NCBI RefSeq assembly: GCF_001457815.1
Contig: NZ_LN898221.1
Coordinates: forward strand, 1,135,053 to 1,199,052
Length of the DNA stretch: 64,000 bases
From: Vitreoscilla massiliensis
GTDB taxonomy: Bacteria; Pseudomonadota; Gammaproteobacteria; Burkholderiales; Neisseriaceae
Direction of reading: 5' to 3'
In this document: positions 16,239-24,907 of the stretch, in pieces
Layout: each line of letters begins with the position of its first letter
Position numbering within the stretch: position 1 is the stretch's first letter
Notes under the pieces: generated by a model
Told to the model about the DNA's origin: nothing
Databases searched by the model: none
What the model saw: the letters and a program-made list of their open reading frames with translations, nothing else
Position numbers and translations under genes: made by a program

Positions 16239-17615
16239 ATGTCATTTAACCAGCTGAGACAGGCCGCCATGTTACTTCCAGACGACCAGCCCAAATTTGA
16301 TTTACATCCCGACCGCTTACGCGCCTTGGCCATCTTATTGAATTTGCCCACGCCCGCCAAAGTCGATGGCGCATCGATTTTGTTTTTGGGCGTGAGTTTG
16401 GGTGCCAACTTACTCGCCTTGGCCAGTGAATACCCGAAGGCCAAATTCACCGCTGTTTGCCTGAACTCCAATGATGCCAGCCAATTACAGGCCGCTTATA
16501 CGCATTTGGGTTTGAACAATATCCAATGGCACTTGCAAGACGGTTGGTTTGCCAGCGACGCCACGCCACGCTTTGATTACATCTTGTGCCATGGCTATTA
16601 CAGCTATTTGACCGATGAAGCCAAACAAACCTTATTGCAAAACATTCGTCACAGCCTCAATGATAACGGTTTGGCCTATGTGGATTACCTGATCGAACCG
16701 GGTTGGCAAGCGTTCACCACCTTGCAACACCTGATCGTCAACACGTGCGATTTTGCCAACAAACCCAGCCTAGAAGAAATCAACCGCGGCATCAATTTGG
16801 TTTATGCCAGCCTGCCGGCGCACAGCCCGCTCAAAGCCAGCATTGAGCACATCGTGCCGCGCATGGACATGCGCCACCATCCGGATTTGAATGGCTATTG
16901 GCCTTTATTGCCGGCGTTTGCCGACACCACCGAACAATTCATCAGCCGTTTGCATCAAGCCGATTTGGGCTATGTGTGCGACAGCGACCTCACCCGCTAT
17001 TATTTTGATTCTTTAAGTGAAGCATTGCTGCAATTGAGCGGCCACGACATCCACTTGCGTGAGAATTTGTACGATTTGGTGCACCAACAAGCCAGTCGTG
17101 CCAGTTTCATCTTGCCGATAGATACTTTGTTAGGCTTTCGCATTCCCACCCAGCAAGACTTGAGCACTCGCATAGGCAGTTTGCACATTACCGGCCATTT
17201 TGACCTCAATGCCGATAAAAGTGCGTGGATGAATGTCGATGTTGCCGGCATCACCATCGTCGCCAGCCCGTTTAACAATATGTTGGTAGACTCGATTAAC
17301 CGCGTCTATGCCGCCGACAGCACTTTATCGGTAAGCAAACTGTTGGAAGTGATCAGCACCAAATTCAAACACGTGGCCGACATTGATTTGCACGCACAAA
17401 AATTGCTGACCGACATGATTTTGTCTGGCATGGTGCAGGTGCGCAGCCAGCGTCATAACGGTTTTTTACATCGCAACAAAATGCTGTCTTTGCACCGTTG
17501 GCGCATGCAACACAATCCCTACCTCACCCCTGCCAATAAATGGTTACAGCCGTGGTCGGAACAAGACATACAGGCACAACTGGACAGCAATCGCGCCGCT
17601 TCCATACCGGACTGA
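16239..17615 (+). CDS. SAM-dependent methyltransferase with methyltransferase regulatory domain
   Basis: 458 residues. The N-terminal class I methyltransferase fold covers about residues 40-165, with a motif I variant (LFLGVSLGANLLAL). FDYILCHGYYSYL marks strand 4. The middle domain, about 195-300, matches the PKMT-type regulatory domain (family known as methyltransferase regulatory domain). The C-terminal part, 300-458, is rich in Leu and His. Known relatives include rickettsial outer-membrane-protein lysine methyltransferases, so a protein-lysine substrate is possible but unproven. An uptake-like repeat inside encodes LQAAY. Confidence 0.8.
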   Translation: MSFNQLRQAAMLLPDDQPKFDLHPDRLRALAILLNLPTPAKVDGASILFLGVSLGANLLALASEYPKAKFTAVCLNSNDASQLQAAYTHLGLNNIQWHLQDGWFASDATPRFDYILCHGYYSYLTDEAKQTLLQNIRHSLNDNGLAYVDYLIEPGWQAFTTLQHLIVNTCDFANKPSLEEINRGINLVYASLPAHSPLKASIEHIVPRMDMRHHPDLNGYWPLLPAFADTTEQFISRLHQADLGYVCDSDLTRYYFDSLSEALLQLSGHDIHLRENLYDLVHQQASRASFILPIDTLLGFRIPTQQDLSTRIGSLHITGHFDLNADKSAWMNVDVAGITIVASPFNNMLVDSINRVYAADSTLSVSKLLEVISTKFKHVADIDLHAQKLLTDMILSGMVQVRSQRHNGFLHRNKMLSLHRWRMQHNPYLTPANKWLQPWSEQDIQAQLDSNRAASIPD

Positions 17616-17686
17616 TGCTTACAGTCCATGAACTTGGCCGCCAGCTCTGTTAAAATGGCGGTCTATTGATTCTGTGGACGCTTGCT

Positions 17687-18781
17687 GTGAACGCTTTATT
17701 ACCCGATACCCGCCCTTTCCCTACCGATCCAGTCAAAAACGATTTGTTGATGTACGCCGGCCAAATGGCACAAAACCCCAACAATGCCCAAGGCAAATTG
17801 GCCGCCGAACAATTGCGTAACCAAATTGCCACCATGTTGTTTGAGCGCCATATCTTAGGCCTGTCTGTGGCCATGTCCATGGCCGCCAATCCAGCGGTAT
17901 ACCAACAATTGTGGCTGTCTTTGAATGAAGTCTTGACCTCGCAAAGCGAAGACGAAACTCAGTGGATTGCCTTGCCTGTGGTGTTGGTAGCCGGCAGCAA
18001 ACAAGCCATGACGCTGACCAATGCGACTCCCGTTGCCGCCTTACAAGCCTTCTTTGCCCAATACCCACAATTTGCCGCTTTGCAAGACGCCACGTGGTTG
18101 CCACATTTGGTCGACGGCTCTGAATTGGCCGCCATCAAGTCTGACAAATGGTTTGCCGCCAAAGAGTCTGCAGCGGCAGCGGCGTCCTTGGCCGAAATCT
18201 TGCCTGCGGCCAATTTGCACTTTACTGCCGGTCAAGAAGTGGTGGTGGTGTATGCCTTGGCTTATGGCTCTCATGCCTTGAAACAGGTGTTGGGTTTGGC
18301 CTTGCAAGATGCGGCCATGCCGTTGATGCAATTGTGGACCGAACACTTCCACGGCAATGGCGCCACCGTGTTCGCCAATCCCATGCAGCCTATGACTCCG
18401 ATGATGGCCTTACAAGATGCCTCAGCCTTGCGCACACGCATGGCTTTGGATGTGTTTGCCGCCAATGCCATCCGCGCCATCCGTTTACAAAGCCCACGCG
18501 CCGGCGTGGTGGTGGCCTCGCAAGCCGGCGGCAAAATCCTGTTTGGCTTCAACGCCACCGATGCGGTGATGAGTTTGGCACCACAAGTGTTCACTTGGAC
18601 TTTGGCATCTAATGATGACATGGATTTGATTATGGCCAATTTCATAGATTTGATGGTGGAATGCCAAGTGGAACACATCCGCGTGTTGCACGAAGCCTTG
18701 CCTGAGGGCACGGAATTGCCGGGCTATGCCAAAGCTGTGGACATGCTCAGCAGCAATCCGCTGTTCCCACAAACCCATTAA
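17687..18781 (+). CDS. conserved hypothetical protein
   Basis: 364 residues from GTG 17687; a TTG seven codons earlier is the only longer alternative and there is no strong ribosome-binding site for either. A TAAAAT -10-like element at 17650-17655 fits a short leader. The protein is Ala- and Leu-rich and soluble, without signal peptide. It has an acidic helix (NEVLTSQSEDETQW) and several amphipathic helices. I do not recognise the family. It lies between the methyltransferase and a tyrosine phosphatase on the same strand and ends at a repeat-pair hairpin. Confidence 0.65.
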   Translation: MNALLPDTRPFPTDPVKNDLLMYAGQMAQNPNNAQGKLAAEQLRNQIATMLFERHILGLSVAMSMAANPAVYQQLWLSLNEVLTSQSEDETQWIALPVVLVAGSKQAMTLTNATPVAALQAFFAQYPQFAALQDATWLPHLVDGSELAAIKSDKWFAAKESAAAAASLAEILPAANLHFTAGQEVVVVYALAYGSHALKQVLGLALQDAAMPLMQLWTEHFHGNGATVFANPMQPMTPMMALQDASALRTRMALDVFAANAIRAIRLQSPRAGVVVASQAGGKILFGFNATDAVMSLAPQVFTWTLASNDDMDLIMANFIDLMVECQVEHIRVLHEALPEGTELPGYAKAVDMLSSNPLFPQTH

Positions 18782-18785
18782 TCCT

Positions 18786-18836
18786 GTTTACAGGCCGCAT
18801 CTTGGTATCGCTACCATTAAGATGCGGCCTGTAAAC
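18786..18836 (+). terminator. long hairpin from an inverted repeat pair
   Basis: Arms of 18 bp (GTTTACAGGCCGCATCTT) with a 15-nt loop lie 4 bp after the hypothetical gene and 27 bp before the phosphatase start. No T-run follows, so read-through into the phosphatase gene is likely. Confidence 0.55.
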
Positions 18837-18863
18837 CCTATACTTCATCTATAAAGGCTTGCG

Positions 18864-19313
18864 ATGCAAAACATCTTATTTGTGTGTTTGGGCAATATTT
18901 GTCGCTCACCGATGGCCGAATTCATCATGCGCGATTTATTGCAGCAACAAGGCTTGTCCGCACGTGTGCAGGTAGACAGCGCCGGTACTTCAGGTTGGCA
19001 CGACGGCGAAGACATGCATGGCGGTACTGCTGAAATCTTGGATGAGATGCACATCAACAGCAGCGGCTTTCGCAGCAGCAAGGTCAAAGCCAGCGATTTT
19101 GAGCATTTTGATTTTTTGGTGGCGATGGACCACGACAATTTGCGCCAACTCGAAGCCTTGTTTGGCGTCCATCCCGATAAAATGTTTGTCATCACCGATT
19201 TGGTGCCCGAATTGGGCTATCACGGCGTGCCCGACCCTTGGTACACGCACGACTTCAATGAAACGCGCACTTTGTTACAGGCCGCTTGTCAACAATTGCT
19301 GCACAAACTGTGA
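18864..19313 (+). CDS. low-molecular-weight protein tyrosine phosphatase
   Basis: 149 residues. The active-site loop CLGNICRS is at residues 8-15 (nucleophile Cys8, Arg14). The general acid Asp124 lies in VPDPWY. This is a cytoplasmic phosphatase of the LMW-PTP family. In some bacteria it pairs with a tyrosine kinase of capsule synthesis, but none is nearby. An uptake-like repeat close to the 3' end encodes LQAAC. Confidence 0.95.
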   Translation: MQNILFVCLGNICRSPMAEFIMRDLLQQQGLSARVQVDSAGTSGWHDGEDMHGGTAEILDEMHINSSGFRSSKVKASDFEHFDFLVAMDHDNLRQLEALFGVHPDKMFVITDLVPELGYHGVPDPWYTHDFNETRTLLQAACQQLLHKL

Positions 19314-19784
19314 TTTCTTTCGAGTCTTTACACACTCATGCACAAATCTGGCTTTCAAATAGACTTTTTACATTTAAAATTTAAGCCTTAATGCGGCTGA
19401 TTTGTGGTCTTTCCCCCTTACAAAACCATTAACCGATTCAGTGACCACTCGGTCAAGAAACCAACCAGCACGGCAGCAACACACAGTCTGAATCTGCCCT
19501 ACCAGACCCAGGGCTTCCTTCTTAACCGTGACCAAGCCGCCAGTGAACCGCCGCTGCAGAAATGAAATCCCGCTCAATCGCGTCATAACAGCCTTGCGAT
19601 GAACATCACACACAAACTTGTTTCATCACAAAGTCACTGATATTAACGGGGTTTAGCGAATTTTAACGTCGCTTTTAAACCATTTTCCGGCCGATACTAA
19701 CATGCAAGTCTGGCAAATATCGGCTAGAATGGCGCCTTATTCCTAGGCACAGCCTATTTACGCACTCTAATTGGAAGGATAGTC
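19314..19784. other. 471-bp spacer upstream of glyA
   Basis: No gene recognised. A minus-strand frame at 19374-19613 is Arg-rich, has no ribosome-binding site and no domain. The last 100 bp hold the glyA promoter and an inverted repeat. No known riboswitch could be recognised by eye. Confidence 0.45.
19690..19730 (+). promoter_or_regulatory. glyA promoter with overlapping inverted repeat
   Basis: GCCGATA at 19690-19696 and TATCGGC at 19718-19724 form a 7-bp inverted repeat. It sits directly before a TAGAAT -10 candidate at 19725-19730, 55 bp before the glyA start. The position is that of a repressor or activator site. The binding protein is unknown. Confidence 0.4.
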
Positions 19785-21035
19785 ATGTTCTCTCGCAGTG
19801 TTACCATCGAAGCTTTTGACCCAGAATTGGCACAAGCCATTGCCCAAGAAGTTCAGCGCCAACAAGACCACGTTGAGTTGATTGCTTCTGAAAACTATGT
19901 GTCTCCAGCGGTAATGGAAGCGCAAGGTTCACAATTGACCAACAAATATGCCGAAGGTTACCCAGGCAAACGTTATTACGGTGGTTGCGAATATGTGGAC
20001 GTGGCTGAGCAATTGGCAATCGACCGCATCAAACAATTGTTCGGTGCTGAATATGCCAACGTGCAACCTCACTCAGGCTCACAAGCCAACCAAGCGGTTT
20101 ACACCTCTGTATTGCAACCAGGTGACACCATTTTGGGCATGAACTTGGCTCACGGTGGTCACTTGACCCACGGTGCGTCTGTCAACATCTCTGGCAAATT
20201 GTACAAAGTCGTGCCTTACGGCTTGGGCGCTGACGAAGCGATTGACTACGATGAAGTAGAGCGTTTGGCAGTGGAAAACCAACCTAAAATGATCGTGGCC
20301 GGTGCTTCTGCTTACGCTTTGGAAATCGATTTCAAACGCTTCCGCGAAATCGCCGACAAAGTAGGCGCTTACTTGTTCGTGGACATGGCCCACTACGCCG
20401 GCTTGATCGCCGCTGGTGAATACCCTAACCCAGTGCCACACGCGCATTTTGTCACTTCTACTACTCACAAAACCTTGCGTGGCCCACGCGGTGGTATCGT
20501 GTTGACCAATGACGAAGCCTTGGCCAAAAAAATCAATTCAGCCATCTTCCCTTCATTGCAAGGCGGCCCATTGATGCACGTGATTGCCGGTAAAGCCGTT
20601 GCCTTCAAAGAAGCCTTAGATCCAAGCTGGAAAGACTACGCCAAACAAGTGAAAGCCAATGCCAAAGTCTTGGCTGATGTGTTGACCGAACGCGGTTTGC
20701 GCATTGTTTCAGGCCGCACCGAAAGCCATGTGTTCTTGGTAGACTTGCGCGCCAAAAACATCACCGGTAAAGACGCTGAAGCCGCTTTGGGCGCCGCTCA
20801 CATCACTGTGAACAAAAACGCCATTCCTAACGATCCAGAAAAACCATTCGTGACTTCTGGTGTGCGTTTGGGCACGCCTGCCATCACCACCCGTGGTTTC
20901 GATGAAAACGATACGCGTGAATTGGCACATTTGATCGCAGATGTGTTGGATGCACCGCAAGATGAAGCGAACTTGAAAGCCGTTGCTGTCAAAGTCACTG
21001 CTTTGTGCGACAAACGTCCTGTATACGGCAACTGA
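19785..21035 (+). CDS. glyA: serine hydroxymethyltransferase
   Basis: 416 residues, the usual length. It interconverts serine and glycine with tetrahydrofolate and PLP, feeding one-carbon units to purine synthesis. Visible: ELIASENYVS at 31-40, KYAEGYPGKRYYGG, and the Schiff-base Lys229 in STTHKTLRGPRGG. GGAAGG lies upstream of the ATG. Codon use is strongly biased, as expected for high expression. The gene ends at a strong terminator. Confidence 0.98.
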   Translation: MFSRSVTIEAFDPELAQAIAQEVQRQQDHVELIASENYVSPAVMEAQGSQLTNKYAEGYPGKRYYGGCEYVDVAEQLAIDRIKQLFGAEYANVQPHSGSQANQAVYTSVLQPGDTILGMNLAHGGHLTHGASVNISGKLYKVVPYGLGADEAIDYDEVERLAVENQPKMIVAGASAYALEIDFKRFREIADKVGAYLFVDMAHYAGLIAAGEYPNPVPHAHFVTSTTHKTLRGPRGGIVLTNDEALAKKINSAIFPSLQGGPLMHVIAGKAVAFKEALDPSWKDYAKQVKANAKVLADVLTERGLRIVSGRTESHVFLVDLRAKNITGKDAEAALGAAHITVNKNAIPNDPEKPFVTSGVRLGTPAITTRGFDENDTRELAHLIADVLDAPQDEANLKAVAVKVTALCDKRPVYGN

Positions 21036-21058
21036 TTAAAATAGCCTTATATATCAAC

Positions 21059-21086
21059 AGCGTCCTGTTTACAGGGCGCTTTTTTT
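21059..21086 (+). terminator. glyA intrinsic terminator
   Basis: AGCGTCCTGT and ACAGGGCGCT pair (one G-T wobble) with a TT loop and a run of seven T. The arm is again the GCGTCCTGT variant of the uptake-like repeat. Confidence 0.88.
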
Positions 21087-21246
21087 CAGGCAAATTTTGC
21101 AGGGTTTATTTTATTTAAAGTGAATAAACTAACTAAATTTTTAGTCTAATTGATGCATTTTGCATAATGGCATGATTAATGCTTGCCTTATCATACACAC
21201 ACGACACCTTCACACAGTGTCACACCACACACAAGGTTTACTACAT

Positions 21247-21972
21247 ATGCAATTATGGAAAGAATGCTCCATGCGCGAACGCATGTGGCTGATATTCTTT
21301 ACTGTATCGTATGCATTACTGTATGGATTTGGCAGCATATCCTTACTCACCGTCGCGACCGCCTTCATGGGCAGCGTGTGCATGTTTTTAGGGGCCAAAG
21401 CCAAAATCAGTAATTTCCTACCTGGTGCCATCTATACTTTATTGTATGCATGGCAGTGTTACCTATTCGATTTCAAAACCGTCCTGTATCTGCACCTGTT
21501 ATTCCATTTTCCTTTACAATTCGTCGGCTGGTATTTCTGGCACAAAAACCGCGTTGGCCCTGCTTCGATGCAAGAAGACATCGTGGTGCGGCAATTATTT
21601 CCACACGCGTGGATTGCGGTCTTGCTCAGCCTGATTTTGGTCAGCACGTTTTTTGCGCAAGTGGTGTTCAGCATCGGCAATGGTCAAGCAGAATTGGACA
21701 TTTTGGCGTTTATTTTCAGCATCGCTGCACAATTGTTGATGATAGGCAGATTTATGGAGAACTGGGTTGCGTGGTTGTGCCTGAATGTATTTAATATAGC
21801 ACTTTGGACCTATACCGCCATTACCGTCACTCCTACTTTCAGCATCGCCTATATGTGGCTTATTTTCATGGGCAATTGCGCCTATGGCTGTTACCGTTGG
21901 GTACAAATTGGCAATAAACAGACACAAATGTTTGCAGGGCCTTACAGCAAGCTGAAATTACGCAAAGTTTGA
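21247..21972 (+). CDS. pnuC: PnuC-family vitamin transporter, first of two
   Basis: 241 residues from ATG 21247, preceded by AAGG; an in-frame ATG at 21160 has no ribosome-binding site. Seven to eight hydrophobic helices and the stretch FPLQFVGWYFWHKNR fit PnuC proteins, which move nicotinamide riboside (or thiamine, riboflavin) by facilitated diffusion followed by cytoplasmic phosphorylation. The substrate cannot be read from sequence. No nadR-type kinase lies beside it. Confidence 0.85.
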   Translation: MQLWKECSMRERMWLIFFTVSYALLYGFGSISLLTVATAFMGSVCMFLGAKAKISNFLPGAIYTLLYAWQCYLFDFKTVLYLHLLFHFPLQFVGWYFWHKNRVGPASMQEDIVVRQLFPHAWIAVLLSLILVSTFFAQVVFSIGNGQAELDILAFIFSIAAQLLMIGRFMENWVAWLCLNVFNIALWTYTAITVTPTFSIAYMWLIFMGNCAYGCYRWVQIGNKQTQMFAGPYSKLKLRKV

Positions 21973-22265
21973 CATAGCGCAACATATTACTGTTTTAATG
22001 TATTTGGCATATTTTACGGCATTGAGTTTGCTCTCAGTACCATGGAAAATAATATGTGTATCAATGATACTCATATCTAAACTATGCATTAGTAATGAAA
22101 AATAATATCAAGAAAAAGTATTAATGATTTCAAGGCACAGCAAACCGAATTCACATGCTGACAGCCGATTTGATGAAGATATGAAATTTTTTAATTGTAT
22201 AAACGGTTTATTTTTGACTTTAATGGACGTTTTTTGGCACTCTAAAAAAGCACAATGAAAGCTCA
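21973..22265. other. AT-rich spacer between the two pnuC genes
   Basis: 293 bp, AT-rich, with no gene and no clear hairpin terminator. TTGACT at 22213-22218 could be a -35, but no well-spaced -10 follows. Confidence 0.35.
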
Positions 22266-23024
22266 ATGATGAGACTAATGGATAAAATCATTCGATTTTG
22301 GCAAGAATGCACGACATTCGAAAAAATATACTGCGTGGCTTTTTCAGTCACCAGCATCGCCATATCCATTATTCAAGACGCTACTTTCATCAGCGCCCTC
22401 GCCTCCATTACCGGCATGTGGTGCGTGTTCTTGGTTGCCAAAGGCAACATCAACAATTTCTATTTCGGTGCGGTCTTCCTGGCCTTATCTGGCATCATCA
22501 CCTTGCAATACGGCCTGTACATTACCTTGGCCATGCACGTCGGCTTTTACCTGCCCATGCAATTTGTCGGCTATTGGTTTTGGAAAAAGGCACCGCCGCT
22601 GTATCAAATCCACCATGAAGACATCGTGATGCGAGAATTGTTTCCACGCGGTTGGTTGGCGGTATTGATAGGCGTCATCATTTCCTCATTGATTTACATC
22701 CAGTTTTTGACCTTGTTCAACGTCCATTACTCGCAATGGGACAGCGTCACCCTCATCATCAGCATTGTTGGACAAATCCTCACCACCTTCCGCTTTGTCG
22801 AGCAATGGGTCACGTGGTTGTGTTTGGACATCTTCAATGTGATTTGGTGGTTCTTGGTCTTGTACCCGCAAAACGGCGATTTGACCATGGCGGTGATGTG
22901 GGCATTCAAACTCGTCAACGTCTTTTACGGCTGGTATACCTGGAACAAATTGGGCAAGGCGCAAACCAAGCTGGTTTCAGGCCCGTATTGCCCATATGAG
23001 CCGCAATTCACACGGCATTATTGA
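22266..23024 (+). CDS. pnuC: PnuC-family vitamin transporter, second of two
   Basis: 252 residues (or 251 from the adjoining ATG). It has the same layout as the gene before it: helices throughout, LPMQFVGYWFWKKAP near residue 97, HHEDIVMRELFPRGWLAVL matching MQEDIVVRQLFPHAWIAVL of the first copy, and a polar end GPYCPYEP against GPYSKLK. The two are paralogues and have diverged well. An uptake-like repeat core at 22512-22519 encodes YGLYIT. Confidence 0.87.
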   Translation: MMRLMDKIIRFWQECTTFEKIYCVAFSVTSIAISIIQDATFISALASITGMWCVFLVAKGNINNFYFGAVFLALSGIITLQYGLYITLAMHVGFYLPMQFVGYWFWKKAPPLYQIHHEDIVMRELFPRGWLAVLIGVIISSLIYIQFLTLFNVHYSQWDSVTLIISIVGQILTTFRFVEQWVTWLCLDIFNVIWWFLVLYPQNGDLTMAVMWAFKLVNVFYGWYTWNKLGKAQTKLVSGPYCPYEPQFTRHY

Positions 23025-23088
23025 CATGACAAACCGCGCATAAGCCGTTAAGCTGTGTTTTCGACACCCATGCTAATAAGGAGAGAAG

Positions 23089-24225
23089 ATGACAGCTTTG
23101 CGCACCGATATTGATCCCGATGGTTTGTTGGAATATTCAGTGGTCTATACCGACCGCTCACTGAATCACATGTCACAAAAATTCCAACACATCATGCGCG
23201 ATTTATCTGCCACCTTAAAACAAGTCTACCATGCCGAAGCTGTGGCCATCGTCCCCGGCTCAGGCACGTTTGCCATGGAAGCGGTGGCGCGCCAACTCAC
23301 GCAAGACCAAAAATGCTTGGTCATCCGCAATGGCTTCTTCAGCTTCCGTTGGACGCAAATCTTTGACATGGCGCGTTTGCCACAAGAAGAAATCGTCTTA
23401 AAAGCACGCCAACAAGACGCCAGCAATCCCACTTCGCCTTTTACGCCGATTCCCGTTGAAGAAGCCGTGGCCGCGATACGCGCCAACAAACCCAATGTGG
23501 TGTTTGCCGCGCACACCGAAACCGCCGCTGGCATGATATTGCCCGATGATTACATCCGCCAAATCGCCGCTGCCACGCACGAAGTCGGTGGCTTGTTGGT
23601 ACTCGATTGCATTGCTTCAGGCTGCATCTGGGTAGACATGCAAGACTTGGGCGTGGACGTGTTGATTTCCGCACCGCAAAAAGGTTGGTCTGCACCGCCT
23701 TGCTGCGGCATGGTGATGCTCAGCGCCGCCGGCAAGGCCGCAGTGGAAAACAGCAGCAGCAACAGCTTTGCCATGGATTTGAAAAAATGGTTGGAAATCA
23801 TGCAAGCCTACGAAAATGGCGGCCATGCCTACCACGCCACCATGCCGACCAATGCCTTGGCGGTATTGCGCGATGTGATGGTGGAATCGTCAAAAATTGG
23901 CTTTGATGTATTGAAGCAACGCCAACAAACCTTGGGCACACGCATCCGTGAAGTGATGAAACAACGTGGCGTGCAAAGCGTTGCTGCCGATGAATTTGCC
24001 GCACCGGGCGTGGTAGTGTGTTTCACCGATGACGACAACATCTCCAACACCAAAAAATTCATCGCTGAAGGCGTACAAATCGCCGGCGGTGTGCCTTTGA
24101 AAGTAGACGAACCCGCCAGCTACAAATCGTTCCGCATCGGCTTATTTGGCCTAGACAAACTCGAAGACATAGACCGCTCAGTGGCCTTATTCAGCGAGGC
24201 CTTGGACAAAGTCTTAGCGAAATAA
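23089..24225 (+). CDS. class V PLP-dependent aminotransferase (alanine-glyoxylate/serine-pyruvate type)
   Basis: 378 residues. PGSGTFAMEA at 56-65 is the phosphate-binding turn, VLDCIASGC carries the cofactor Asp, and Lys198 in SAPQKGWSAPP is the Schiff-base residue. Family members transfer amino groups between alanine, serine or aminoethylphosphonate and glyoxylate or pyruvate. Lack of phosphonate genes nearby favours an alanine/serine-glyoxylate role, by inference. AAGGAGAGAAG before the ATG is a strong ribosome-binding site. Confidence 0.9.
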   Translation: MTALRTDIDPDGLLEYSVVYTDRSLNHMSQKFQHIMRDLSATLKQVYHAEAVAIVPGSGTFAMEAVARQLTQDQKCLVIRNGFFSFRWTQIFDMARLPQEEIVLKARQQDASNPTSPFTPIPVEEAVAAIRANKPNVVFAAHTETAAGMILPDDYIRQIAAATHEVGGLLVLDCIASGCIWVDMQDLGVDVLISAPQKGWSAPPCCGMVMLSAAGKAAVENSSSNSFAMDLKKWLEIMQAYENGGHAYHATMPTNALAVLRDVMVESSKIGFDVLKQRQQTLGTRIREVMKQRGVQSVAADEFAAPGVVVCFTDDDNISNTKKFIAEGVQIAGGVPLKVDEPASYKSFRIGLFGLDKLEDIDRSVALFSEALDKVLAK

Positions 24226-24907
24226 ACCCACACGATATGCGGCCTGTAAGCTGCCTTAATACAGCTACAATGCTCAAACATGTTTGAATAGCGGCCTGTA
24301 AACCTTCCCTACGTTTACAGGCCGCATTGTTTGATTCTTGTGCTGATTACTAGGTATTGCTAACACAGCTTGCATTGGTAATGCAGCATCCATTCACACC
24401 ATTCATTTGAGTAAGCTCCGCAGTATTATGAGTAGCGCATCCAACAAGTATTAGCATCAGCGACGGCTGTGCACGCACAAGCGGCCTGTAAGCCTCATAA
24501 AGCCTGTTGTCACGTGACATCAGCCTTGCCCTAATACCTAGGCCTCACTTAAGCGCAGCAACGCCTATCAATACAGTTCTCATCCAATTATCACCCACTT
24601 CAAGCATCAACGGCTAAGTACTGTCTGCGTCTTAGATGAACCGCCATCTATGCGGCCTGTAAATCTTAAAATCGACCACAAGCTGCCACGAGATTACATC
24701 TGGCTTGATACGCAAACATGCAGTCTATAAAACCTCCAGCACCATCGTTAATACTCACACCTTTTACATCACGACATTATCATGTGACACATAAACATGC
24801 GGCCTGTAAGACGTAACCGACCATCGTCAACGCCCTTGAAGCTTGTATGCTTTTTCGTCACCGAGTCAGGTGAGGCTGCGGCCTATCACGTTATCCAAAT
24901 CACCACC
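24226..24907. repeat. non-coding island dense in uptake-like repeats
   Basis: 682 bp without any supportable gene. It holds six GGCCTGTA cores: plus strand at 24241, 24293, 24483, 24654 and 24801, minus strand at 24316. The pair 24291-24303/24313-24325 forms a 13-bp hairpin. A seventh, damaged copy (GCGGCCTATC) is near 24878. This is the densest cluster in the window. Spacing between copies is irregular, and the intervening sequence is not repeated. Confidence 0.75.

Noticed and set aside
19374..19613. 79-codon minus-strand frame upstream of glyA, considered as a transposase remnant
   Set aside because: No DDE or HTH motif, no terminal inverted repeats or target duplications nearby; kept as plain spacer.
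24226..24907. CRISPR array or REP cluster
   Set aside because: Repeats are only 10-12 bp, irregularly spaced, on both strands and found genome-wide in the window, so uptake-like repeats fit better; no cas genes.
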